From Pseudomonadota bacterium (GTDB taxonomy: Bacteria; BMS3Abin14): 20,778 nucleotides of DNA. Of this stretch, positions 7,301 to 13,960 are shown one piece after another. Below the pieces are notes generated by a model. It saw nothing but the letters and a program-made list of their open reading frames with translations. It was not told the DNA's origin and made no database searches. Made by a program: the position numbers and the translations under genes. The DNA lies in contig QIFJ01000092.1 in the NCBI GenBank assembly GCA_003229755.1, positions 1 to 20,778 on the forward strand. The letters are read 5' to 3'. How positions within the stretch are numbered: the stretch's first letter is position 1; each line of letters begins with the position of its first letter.

Positions 7301-9517
7301 TCACTCTATGGATTCTTTCCAGCGGATTATAATAACCGGCCCGCTCCCGCCGCTCACTGTTACTGGATCCGATACGGGTCTCGCGCCCGGAGTGAACCCA
7401 TCGGTGAGAACCATACTCGGGTAGAAATCTCCTGCGAGGAAACCCGCGTCCACATCCGCTGCGAGGAACGAAAGGGTCGCCTGGACCCCCGGTGCGATGT
7501 TAACCGGGTTCGAACTACCCAGTGTAGTCGTGTAGGCGCTGGACCCACCGGCTGTTGAATCGGTAAAACTGAAGGTCGACGTACCATCGAGAGTAACCGT
7601 GGATGTGCCCGTGTTTATTACTTTAACGGCAAATACCACACCTGTATCCCCGGGAGAGGCCACCGTCGGCCCCAGGGTCCCCGGAACGTAGTCAAGGGAC
7701 ATACCTGTATAGGACTGGAAGGGCAGAATTATACTATTTTCCGCACCAAGGTAGGTAGCAGTAACCGTTGCGCTAACCGGGGTCACACTGAGAGGACCGG
7801 TCAGTGTGTTAACGGCCCTTCCCAGTGTATCGCTCACCGCCGAACCGCTTCCCAACGCGCCAAGGTCAGATGTGAATTGCATCGCCGCCCCCTGGACCGG
7901 ATTGCCGCCATTGGTCAGCGTTGCCGTGATATCGTAGTACTGAAACCCGTCAGCGATCGGAGGTGTGGGAAAAGACGGTGGAACGGCAGAGGAGAGCGCT
8001 ATCTCGTAAGGAGTCACATTTACTACAACACCCACCAGCCCTTCCGGGCCGTTTCGTGGTATCAGCTCAATAGAGAAATCGTAGGCGGTGAGGCTTGTTA
8101 CAGTGGAAACGGAGGAAAAGGTTATCGTGAACGACTCAGAACCGCCCGCGGGTATATCGTACAGTCTTCGTCTTGTCCTGAATAGCACGAGAATCGGGCT
8201 TCCACTTGTGTTTATCCGCCACCCCGTCGGCGCGGAAGCGCTTTGGTAGCTCCATCCTGAAGGTGTCTGAATCCTCACCCTCCTTATTGTTGAGCCGCCG
8301 TTGTTGAAGATGGTGAATGTCAGGGACACTCCGGTGGCTCCGGACACCACGGTGTCCGGCACAACAACAGCGAAATAGGCCGATATAACACCAACGATGC
8401 TGTCTGCTGTATTGGTGGTAACGGTATTGGACGTGGCCCACCCAGTGAACTGAAAGGTATCCCCCACATTTCCCGTCACGGTGTAGACCCAGTTAAAGGA
8501 CGCCACGCCGCCCGGACCGAGGAACCCCATGCCTGCCGGAGTGGGGCCCGAAACCAGGGCAAGTGTCGCGGTACCCGACGAAGTTATATGCGGCTCGATG
8601 CCCGTCAGGTCCCCAATACCGTTGTTTGTGGCTGTCAGCGTCACGGTAACCTGCTGGCCGTCCGTAACCTGGAGTGAAGACAATCCTATCTCGGCTGTAA
8701 AGTTCCTAATTATAACATCGTTGGACCATTCCGTTGGAGAAGTAACATTTACGGTCCCGTTCCAGGCCGATCCGGAAAAACGCACTGTGCCCGAGGAAGT
8801 AGCCTGGTAGTTGTAAGTGAAGATCTGCTCGATGCCCGGATCAAGGGTAGCGCTCGCCGGAACAGGACCGGAGACTTGAGTCGCATTTCCGGTGCCAGTC
8901 AGGGTAAGAGTCCTTGGCTGAACTGAAGTCTGGGTAACAGTAGATCTGTTACTCACAGCCATAAGTAGAGTAAAATTATCCCCTACACCGACGGAGGTGG
9001 GCGTAGCTGAAAGCACCGTCGCAAGACTGTAGCGCGTCCAGGTCGAGGGCGTACCGGAATAGGTTCCCCTCTGCCCCTCCCTGCTCTCAATCTTCGCTTC
9101 TACAAGAGCATCCGTCAGATCGTTGGTGTCCGCCGGGATCAGCCCGTAGTCTGTACCGGCCAGCACTATATCGAAGTTGAGGCTCTGTCCGGGAGCGATG
9201 CCCCCGGTTATCGCCTTGTACCTGATCACAGCTCTTCCCGGTCCGTTCCTGATATACCTAACTTCCCAACCGGCGGGCGCCTGGGTGGCCAGGCTTACAA
9301 AGTAGATCTGTGGATCAAATTTTATCTGGATCTCATCAATAGTCTCACTTCCTGAGGATGTAGTGTTGGTCAGGGTATAGCTCAGCGTCCCGTTGCCGTC
9401 TCCCATGACAACTCCGCTACCAGAAGGAAGCGTAAAGGTATAGGTCCCGATCACACCCGCACGAAGGGGGGCAGAAGCAGCCAGTAAAATTACGATGGAA
9501 AGAACAACTCGTCTCAT
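7301..9517 (-). CDS. Large secreted Ig-like repeat protein in MshQ position, possible pilus tip or adhesin
   Basis: A 738-residue protein with a clear Sec signal peptide (residues 1-20, MRRVVLSIVILLAASAPLRA). The mature part is very rich in Thr, Ser, Gly and Val and shows beta-sandwich repeats. Two adjacent related modules cover about 165-275 and 275-385 (each with a VGD/TDG-type turn, a V(S/T)NxG strand and a GxGxA...VSGP loop). A further module lies at about 380-500, and a Big_1/intimin-like module at about 505-595 (DITATLTNGGNPVQGAAM). I see no cysteine, no C-terminal membrane anchor or sorting signal, and no prepilin site. The gene starts 4 nt after the PilX-like gene behind a GAGG site. 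Its place matches mshQ in MSHA loci and pilY1 in type IV pilus minor-pilin operons, but I see no PilY1 beta-propeller. Adhesion or tip function is inference. Confidence 0.82.
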   Translation of the reverse strand: MRRVVLSIVILLAASAPLRAGVIGTYTFTLPSGSGVVMGDGNGTLSYTLTNTTSSGSETIDEIQIKFDPQIYFVSLATQAPAGWEVRYIRNGPGRAVIRYKAITGGIAPGQSLNFDIVLAGTDYGLIPADTNDLTDALVEAKIESREGQRGTYSGTPSTWTRYSLATVLSATPTSVGVGDNFTLLMAVSNRSTVTQTSVQPRTLTLTGTGNATQVSGPVPASATLDPGIEQIFTYNYQATSSGTVRFSGSAWNGTVNVTSPTEWSNDVIIRNFTAEIGLSSLQVTDGQQVTVTLTATNNGIGDLTGIEPHITSSGTATLALVSGPTPAGMGFLGPGGVASFNWVYTVTGNVGDTFQFTGWATSNTVTTNTADSIVGVISAYFAVVVPDTVVSGATGVSLTFTIFNNGGSTIRRVRIQTPSGWSYQSASAPTGWRINTSGSPILVLFRTRRRLYDIPAGGSESFTITFSSVSTVTSLTAYDFSIELIPRNGPEGLVGVVVNVTPYEIALSSAVPPSFPTPPIADGFQYYDITATLTNGGNPVQGAAMQFTSDLGALGSGSAVSDTLGRAVNTLTGPLSVTPVSATVTATYLGAENSIILPFQSYTGMSLDYVPGTLGPTVASPGDTGVVFAVKVINTGTSTVTLDGTSTFSFTDSTAGGSSAYTTTLGSSNPVNIAPGVQATLSFLAADVDAGFLAGDFYPSMVLTDGFTPGARPVSDPVTVSGGSGPVIIIRWKESIE

Positions 9518-9521
9518 CTCA

Positions 9522-9896
9522 TCACCTCATCACCGTCACTTCCAGTTCACGCACGGCAAGCATCATTTCCCCTGTTCCAACGACAAGGGCATTGTTAGGA
9601 GCCGAGGTCGTATCAATACGGTAAGACGCGGTCCCTCCGGTCAGGGGGATGTCCACTCTGGCCTTGGGCAGGTAGGTGGGCCAAGACGGATTCTCCTGCA
9701 GATAGACGATACCTGCGTGGACACCTGATTCAGCAAAATAAAGCGCCTTCACCCTCGTCTTGAGGTTCTCGGAGATCATGGTCTCAGTCCCCATCAGTCG
9801 TATGAAGATGGAGCCCACGACCAGCAGAAAGAACACCAGGCCCATGACAAGAACCAGGGCCGAACCTCTCTCTTTTTCCATCATGAACTCCATCAT
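9522..9896 (-). CDS. PilX/MshP-like minor pilin-associated protein
   Basis: A 124-residue protein with the PilX-type N-terminus: a short charged segment (MMEKERGSALVLVMG) followed directly by a hydrophobic helix (about 13-34). The usual GFTLIE motif is replaced by GSALVLVMG, as in PilX and MshP, and an ENLKTRVKALYFAESGVHAG stretch is characteristic of that family. PilX proteins help initiate pilus assembly with PilV, PilW and the tip protein. It lies between the PilW-like and the large Ig-like genes. A second in-frame ATG one codon later is an equally possible start. Confidence 0.8.
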   Translation of the reverse strand: MMEFMMEKERGSALVLVMGLVFFLLVVGSIFIRLMGTETMISENLKTRVKALYFAESGVHAGIVYLQENPSWPTYLPKARVDIPLTGGTASYRIDTTSAPNNALVVGTGEMMLAVRELEVTVMR

Positions 9897-9899
9897 TTT

Positions 9900-10430
9900 T
9901 CAGTTGTTCCTCGGCGCGACCGCCGTCCGCATTGTGACGGATCCCACGCCTTTCTTACCCTCACGGGGCCTTGATACAGCCATGGAAATACCAATGAGAT
10001 CGAAACCCTGGAGGGTATTGAAAGAGATCGAGCTGACATCGGAAGCCATCAGGTCCCCTGCCGCTGGATTTCCGTTCTCCTGCCGGCGAAGCTCCGATCC
10101 AGTCAGGTAATAACTTACGGTCACTTCGTACGCCCCGTCGTTATCGTTGTCCAACGGAAAGTCGATGGTCGTGTTGCCGCCGCCGATGGTGATCTGCCCG
10201 GCGCTGTTCCTTGATGCCCTCAGCTCCCTGGAGATCCTCTCCATGGCAAGCCTTACCTCCTGGTCGGCCGCGGAATGGGCCGTTCCCGACTCCCAGAGAT
10301 CAAGGCCGGATGAGAGTATGATGTAGAAGACTCCGGCAACACCCGCCATGATAACTACCGCTAAGAGCAGCTCCACGAGCGTGAGACCCCTCTGGGAGCC
10401 GAAACGCCTGCCTGTCATGATAACCGGCAT
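9900..10430 (-). CDS. PilW/MshO-like minor pilin
   Basis: A 176-residue prepilin-like protein with cleavage motif QRG|LTLVELLLAVV (Glu at +5) after a basic leader. A long hydrophobic helix follows, then SAADQEVRLAMERISRELR, the amphipathic segment typical of PilW/MshO and GspJ. The start codon overlaps the preceding stop by one base (TGATG). An internal ATG at 10418 would give a shorter leader. A minor pilin of the initiation complex; the PilW, MshO and GspJ assignments cannot be separated by eye. Confidence 0.85.
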   Translation of the reverse strand: MPVIMTGRRFGSQRGLTLVELLLAVVIMAGVAGVFYIILSSGLDLWESGTAHSAADQEVRLAMERISRELRASRNSAGQITIGGGNTTIDFPLDNDNDGAYEVTVSYYLTGSELRRQENGNPAAGDLMASDVSSISFNTLQGFDLIGISMAVSRPREGKKGVGSVTMRTAVAPRNN

Positions 10431-10981
10431 CAGAAATTACCCCTCACCGTGGTTAGCGTCAGACGGCCTCCAGCCCAGTTGACTGTTACATCAACCCTCT
10501 TGAACTCGGATCCCGCGTTTTTCGCGAGGAACGTCTCCAGATCGGGGGCCGAGGCATCCGAACCGACGTAATTGACCTGCACCTGCGACCAGAAGGTCTG
10601 AAACGTCGTAAGGGTAGCTCCATCGGCACTGTGCATGGGGTTGTCCATCAATCCGTCGTAATCATCTATATCGTCCAGACCCGATCTCACCGAAACCGTC
10701 TCTCCTGTGTCGATCCCGATAACGCCAGGATTGTTAGTAGGTCCCGGCGGTGTGGCATTTTCATCCCATTTTCGCGTAAGTATTTCTTCCATGAGCTCCT
10801 GTGCCAGGAACACGGCCTGGGCCTGTTCCCTTGCGATTACCGGCTGCTTCATACCTCCTGAAAACAGGCTGCTGAGAAGTGGCAGCGCCACGGCAAAAAT
10901 GGCCAGGGAAAGGAGGACCTCCAGGAGTGTGAATCCTCGAGATGCACTCTTCACACTGCTTTTTTCCCGCTCCCCGATCAT
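10430..10981 (-). CDS. PilV/MshD-like minor pilin
   Basis: A 183-residue prepilin-like protein with motif SRG|FTLLEVLLSLAIF (Glu at +5). A segment AQAVFLAQELMEEILTRKWD after the helix is characteristic of MshD/PilV/GspI-type minor pilins. A cleavable leader of 16 residues is predicted. It sits between the GspG-like pseudopilin and the PilW-like gene, the same relative order as mshD-mshO or gspI-gspJ. Confidence 0.87.
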   Translation of the reverse strand: MIGEREKSSVKSASRGFTLLEVLLSLAIFAVALPLLSSLFSGGMKQPVIAREQAQAVFLAQELMEEILTRKWDENATPPGPTNNPGVIGIDTGETVSVRSGLDDIDDYDGLMDNPMHSADGATLTTFQTFWSQVQVNYVGSDASAPDLETFLAKNAGSEFKRVDVTVNWAGGRLTLTTVRGNF

Positions 10982-10991
10982 ATTTCCCTTC

Positions 10992-11417
10992 CTACCAGCC
11001 AGCGTACTTTTCCAGGGCGGATCCGATCTTCCCGTTCACGGGATCATATGCATACCGGTTGCCCCATGGGTCCACCGGATACCCCATATCGTCCATTGCA
11101 TAGGCTATTACGGGCCCTTCCTTGAGAACCTTCGATACGGGAGCCTCGTCCAGGTCCAGGGCCCCTAAGGGAAACAGGCTTATGCTGCTTCCCACCAGTT
11201 CCTTTGTGTCATAGGGCCACCTCCCCTTCAGAACCCTGAAAACACGTACTTGAGCCCTCAAAGCCCTGAGCTGGGCTGTCAGGATACCCTCATTGGCCCG
11301 CCCCACCTGTGTTCCGTAAATTGACAGCATGATCCCGAATATTCCCATGAGTACCGCAACCGCCGCCAGCAATTCCGGGGCGGTAACACCGTTATCTTTC
11401 CTGCTTCCTGCTATCAA
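10992..11417 (-). CDS. GspG-like pseudopilin or minor pilin with atypical cleavage motif
   Basis: A 141-residue protein with a divergent prepilin motif, NG|VTAPELLAAVAVLMGIFG: glycine at -1 and glutamate at +5 are kept, but F1 is V and positions 3-4 are A-P instead of L-I/V. The C-terminal part contains DPWGNRYAYDPVNGKIGS, a GspG-like calcium-loop or core motif. The start is TTG (11417-11415), overlapping the previous stop by 4 nt (TTGA), and no better in-frame start lies before the leader. The odd motif raises the question whether PilD-type peptidase still processes it. It corresponds to no fixed msh gene. Confidence 0.8.
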   Translation of the reverse strand: MIAGSRKDNGVTAPELLAAVAVLMGIFGIMLSIYGTQVGRANEGILTAQLRALRAQVRVFRVLKGRWPYDTKELVGSSISLFPLGALDLDEAPVSKVLKEGPVIAYAMDDMGYPVDPWGNRYAYDPVNGKIGSALEKYAGW

Positions 11418-11968
11418 TTCCTGTCCACGCGGCCTGTTCCGGGTGACACAGTGACATCCCCCGTTCTACCGCTCTTGGAGTTCCTGAGAACTATATGGTC
11501 CAGCCCCCCCACGCCGCTGCCCGACAGCGGCACTCCCGCCCCCGTCCCTTCATAAGGAGCACCAAGGGAATTGAATATCAGGATACCGTCGGTAAGATCG
11601 GCCACGGACTGGACGAGAACGTCATCCGGCAGCGGTGAGGGAGTTTGAGTGCCCGTTGCGGCACCCCAGGTTCCCGTAGAGGGATCTCTTTTTCCCAATA
11701 TGTAGCTGGAGGATCCTGCTGAAAAGGTGATGCGGTATCTTGCTCTCTCGCTGATGGCAAGGTCCTGCGCCAAGCGCACGTCACCTGCCACCTGTTCTAC
11801 AGCCGCCCTTAAGACTATCGAGGGGGATGTTGCGTAAAAGGTCGAATATACGATGAGTGCGAGGACGAGCACCAGCCCGATCGTCGCGAGCAACTCTATG
11901 AGTGTAAACCCCTTCAATGTGCAGAACCCGGGATTTTCCGACCCCGCTTTAGCGGGGCCGGAAAACAC
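11414..11968 (-). CDS. GspH/MshC-like minor pilin
   Basis: A 184-residue prepilin with motif LKG|FTLIELLATIGLVLVL and a GspH-like region RAAVEQVAGDVRLAQDLAISERARYRITF. With the GTG start at 11968 the leader is 19 residues. A strong hairpin begins directly after this GTG and lies inside the leader-coding region. A TTG at 11917 would give a minimal leader (about three residues) and place the hairpin outside the gene, but has no visible ribosome-binding site; GTG has only a weak AGG. The gene follows the major pilin after 4 nt. GspH and MshC are both reasonable names. Confidence 0.82.
   Translation of the reverse strand: MFSGPAKAGSENPGFCTLKGFTLIELLATIGLVLVLALIVYSTFYATSPSIVLRAAVEQVAGDVRLAQDLAISERARYRITFSAGSSSYILGKRDPSTGTWGAATGTQTPSPLPDDVLVQSVADLTDGILIFNSLGAPYEGTGAGVPLSGSGVGGLDHIVLRNSKSGRTGDVTVSPGTGRVDRN
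11934..11965 (-). terminator. Strong hairpin after the major pilin gene, possible attenuator or mRNA-end structure
   Basis: Two 14-nt arms separated by a 4-nt loop: 11934-11947 and 11952-11965. In minus-strand RNA all positions pair, 13 as Watson-Crick and one as G-U (41/58). The core is CCCCGC/GCGGGG with A/T-rich outer ends. There is no U-run beyond the U's of the stem, so it may act by partial termination, mRNA 3'-end protection or start-site occlusion, lowering minor-pilin output relative to the major pilin. The structure is visible; its role is inferred. Confidence 0.65.
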
Positions 11969-11972
11969 AAAC

Positions 11973-12380
11973 CTACGGGGCCGTTATCAAAATCGAGCCC
12001 GTCGTCGTGTTCACACGCACTACATAGACTGAGCCGCCTGTCGATTTCACCACCGGGAAACTAACCGGGTCGACATACGGTCCATGGTTGGGCGACCCGA
12101 GAATCGCAACATCGGACACGGCAAAGTTCGTGGCTGTAGTCGATGTGTTCAGATCCGCGGAAGTGTTGGTCGTCGCCGTAAGACCGCTTAGCCCAACATC
12201 GAGGACCATAAGCCTGGTCGCAGCTTTGAGGGCCTCACGGTTCGCCGCATCCACCGCTGAGGCTGAATCATCGGATACTTTCATGTAGTTGGGCACTACT
12301 ATAGCCGCAAGGCCGATAATGATAAGTATCACCAGCAGCAGCTCTATGAGCGTGAAACCCTTGTTATCCTTAATCTTCAT
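11973..12380 (-). CDS. Major type IV pilin candidate (MshA/PilA/GspG-like)
   Basis: A 135-residue prepilin with a short basic leader (MKIKDNKG) and a textbook N-terminal helix FTLIELLLVILIIIGLAAIV with Glu at +5. The rest is a small Thr/Ser/Ala-rich C-terminal domain. It has no cysteine, so there is no disulfide D-loop as in Vibrio or Pseudomonas pilins. It is called major because it alone has a strong ribosome-binding site (AGAGGAGG, 7 nt from the ATG), a 350-bp upstream control region with a sigma-54 promoter, and a downstream hairpin separating it from the minor pilins. A pseudopilin role in a type II-like system cannot be excluded. Confidence 0.88.
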   Translation of the reverse strand: MKIKDNKGFTLIELLLVILIIIGLAAIVVPNYMKVSDDSASAVDAANREALKAATRLMVLDVGLSGLTATTNTSADLNTSTTATNFAVSDVAILGSPNHGPYVDPVSFPVVKSTGGSVYVVRVNTTTGSILITAP

Positions 12381-12424
12381 CTCTTTTCCTCCTCTTGAAT
12401 TACCTTTTCAGTTACTTCTTAACG

Positions 12425-12581
12425 TTGACAGGGTCGTAAAAAGTCGATCCATGGCTTTTTACTCCGAGGAATGCGAAAAGTGTCATTTTCACTTTCCTCG
12501 TAAATCAACAACCTGCGCCGCAAGTCGTTGATCTGGGCGCCCCCAATGGGCGCGTTGATGACTTCTTGCAAAGTCATCAAC
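12425..12581. repeat. Multi-hairpin dispersed repeat in the pilin leader
   Basis: About 157 bp made of five successive inverted repeats: 12436-12462 (GTAAAAAG/CTTTTTAC), 12465-12500 (CGAGGAA...AAGTG with CACTTTCCTCG, bulged), 12504-12532 (ATCAAC...GTTGAT, 11 of 13 pairs), 12537-12553 (GCGCCC/GGGCGC) and 12554-12581 (perfect 11-bp GTTGATGACTT/AAGTCATCAAC). The first part recurs at 4808-4844. It lies in the 350-bp gene-free stretch 12381-12730 and would be transcribed as most of the pilin 5' leader. Low coding signal and high symmetry suggest a mobile or REP/MITE-like intergenic element rather than a gene. Confidence 0.78.
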
Positions 12582-12610
12582 ATTATTTAGTTCTGCACGG
12601 GTGTGTGTTA

Positions 12611-12626
12611 TGCAACATTAAAGCCA
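12611..12626 (-). promoter_or_regulatory. Sigma-54 (-24/-12) promoter of the major pilin
   Basis: The minus strand reads TGGCTT-TAATG-TTGCA (12626-12611), matching the RpoN consensus TGGCAC-N5-TTGCA/T with exact GG-to-GC spacing (10 nt). Transcription would start near 12600, giving a leader of about 220 nt. RpoN-dependent pilin promoters activated by PilR are known in Pseudomonas and Geobacter. No RpoN or PilR gene lies in this window. Confidence 0.72.
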
Positions 12627-12672
12627 GAACCATACTAATTAAATTCAACAATTACGGTCACTTAGGTTCTAA

Positions 12673-12731
12673 TGACACCTCCTTTCACAGTTTTGTCAGA
12701 ATAAATTGTCGTTTGTGACAACTATTGTCAC
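12673..12731 (-). promoter_or_regulatory. Putative enhancer-binding sites upstream of the pilin promoter
   Basis: TGTC/GACA half-sites cluster about 60-130 bp upstream of the predicted start: TGACA at 12673-12677, TTGTCA at 12693-12698, TTGTCG at 12705-12710, and a perfect inverted repeat GTGACAA-CTA-TTGTCAC at 12715-12731 that overlaps the stop codon of the platform gene. TGTC is the core reported for PilR binding in Pseudomonas. Spacing suits a sigma-54 activator. Confidence 0.5.
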
Positions 12732-13939
12732 TACCTCATGTACTTGATCATATTAAACAGGGGCAGGAGTGTCGCAGCCGCGATGAAGGCAACCACGCCA
12801 GCCATAACCACCACCAGCATGGGCTCAAGAAGTGTCGTCAGACGTTTGACGGCAACATCCAGCTCCAGTTCATAATAACCGGCCACACGATAGATCATCT
12901 GTCCAAGCCTGCCTGTTTCCTCCCCCACACTTATCATCCTGGTAAGGAGCGGGGGAAATACCTTCTGTTCCTCAAGGACGGGAGCGATGCTCTCGCCCTC
13001 CCTCACACCCTCCCTTGTTGTCGCGAGAGCACTCGCCAGACGGACGCTGCCCAGGGTTCTTTCGCAGACCTCGAAGGAGTACAGAATATCAACACCGCTC
13101 TCTATCAGTGTCCCAAAGTTCCGCGCGAAACGGGCTGTAAGATTCTTTCGCCTGAGCTCTCCGAAAACGGGGATCCTGAACAGAAAACCGTCCCACGCCC
13201 ACCTCCCGCGTTTTGTTTTTATAAGCAGCCGGAAAAGCACTAGAAAAACCACCAGACCCGCCAGGATCGTCCACCCCTGGTGTTTCACAATGTCGCTGAG
13301 TACCATGAGCATCCTGGTGGGCAGGGGCAGGGGGGCTTTGAGCCTGGTGAAGATGGACGCGAAACGTGGCATTACCACTACGAGACTGAACATTACGACT
13401 CCCGTGGCTACGATCATAAGGACCAGCGGGTATGCAAGAGCATTCTTGACTCTGGATCTGAGCTCCGCGGCCTTCTCGCCGTATTCGGCCAGCCTTTCTA
13501 AAACCTCGCTGAGGTTTCCGCTGGCCTCTCCCACCCTGATCATATTGACTCCCACCTCGTCGAAAACGTCGGCATGGGTCTCCAGAGCCCCGGAAAACGT
13601 CTCGCCCCCCTCGACTTCGGCTCTGATCGCGTTTATGACATCCTTAAAATGCCTGTTAGTCGTGCCGTCAGCCAGCGTCACGAGGCTGTAGATCAGGGGA
13701 AGTCCCGCATCGTGCATCGTAGCAAGCTGCCGGTAAAAGACCACTATCTCGGATACGGGAATTCTCCTTCCCGGACTCCAGAACCCCCTCCCGGTCCTCC
13801 TCTCGACGGACTTTATCTCCACAGGATAGTAGCCCATCTCCAGTATCTTGCCGGCTACAATAGCCTCTGAGGCCGAATCTATGGTGCCCTGGACTACTTT
13901 ACCCTCGCGGTCCCTTGCCCTGTATCTGAACTGCGGCAT
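12731..13939 (-). CDS. mshG: Inner-membrane platform protein (GspF/PilC/MshG family)
   Basis: About 402 residues from the ATG at 13939 (MPQFRYRARDREGKVVQGT, the standard GspF-family opening). Two T2SSF domains are visible: the first with FYRQLATMHDAGLPLIYSL and GETFSGAL, the second with FARNFGTLIESGVDILYSFE and RMISVGEETGRLGQMI. Hydrophobic helices lie near 170-195, 215-240 and at the C-terminal VVVMAGVVAFIAAATLLPLF. It interacts with the assembly ATPase and guides pilin polymerisation. I prefer the ATG at 13939 over a TTG at 13945 because GGAG lies 9 nt from the ATG and only 3 nt from the TTG. It is 21 nt downstream of the ATPase gene. Confidence 0.93.
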   Translation of the reverse strand: MPQFRYRARDREGKVVQGTIDSASEAIVAGKILEMGYYPVEIKSVERRTGRGFWSPGRRIPVSEIVVFYRQLATMHDAGLPLIYSLVTLADGTTNRHFKDVINAIRAEVEGGETFSGALETHADVFDEVGVNMIRVGEASGNLSEVLERLAEYGEKAAELRSRVKNALAYPLVLMIVATGVVMFSLVVVMPRFASIFTRLKAPLPLPTRMLMVLSDIVKHQGWTILAGLVVFLVLFRLLIKTKRGRWAWDGFLFRIPVFGELRRKNLTARFARNFGTLIESGVDILYSFEVCERTLGSVRLASALATTREGVREGESIAPVLEEQKVFPPLLTRMISVGEETGRLGQMIYRVAGYYELELDVAVKRLTTLLEPMLVVVMAGVVAFIAAATLLPLFNMIKYMR

Positions 13940-13960
13940 TAGCAACGGCTCCAGTCAGGC

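Noticed and set aside
12436..12462. Intrinsic terminator upstream of the pilin
   Set aside because: The stem is A/T-rich with an 11-nt loop, and the same sequence occurs elsewhere as part of a repeat; it lies between the promoter and the pilin, where full termination would make no sense.
12425..12581. CRISPR-like array
   Set aside because: The repeats are different inverted repeats, not regularly spaced identical direct repeats, and no cas gene is present.
12725..13691. Long plus-strand frames (172 and 234 codons) opposite the platform gene
   Set aside because: Antisense to an unmistakable GspF/MshG gene; the long frames result from codon bias.
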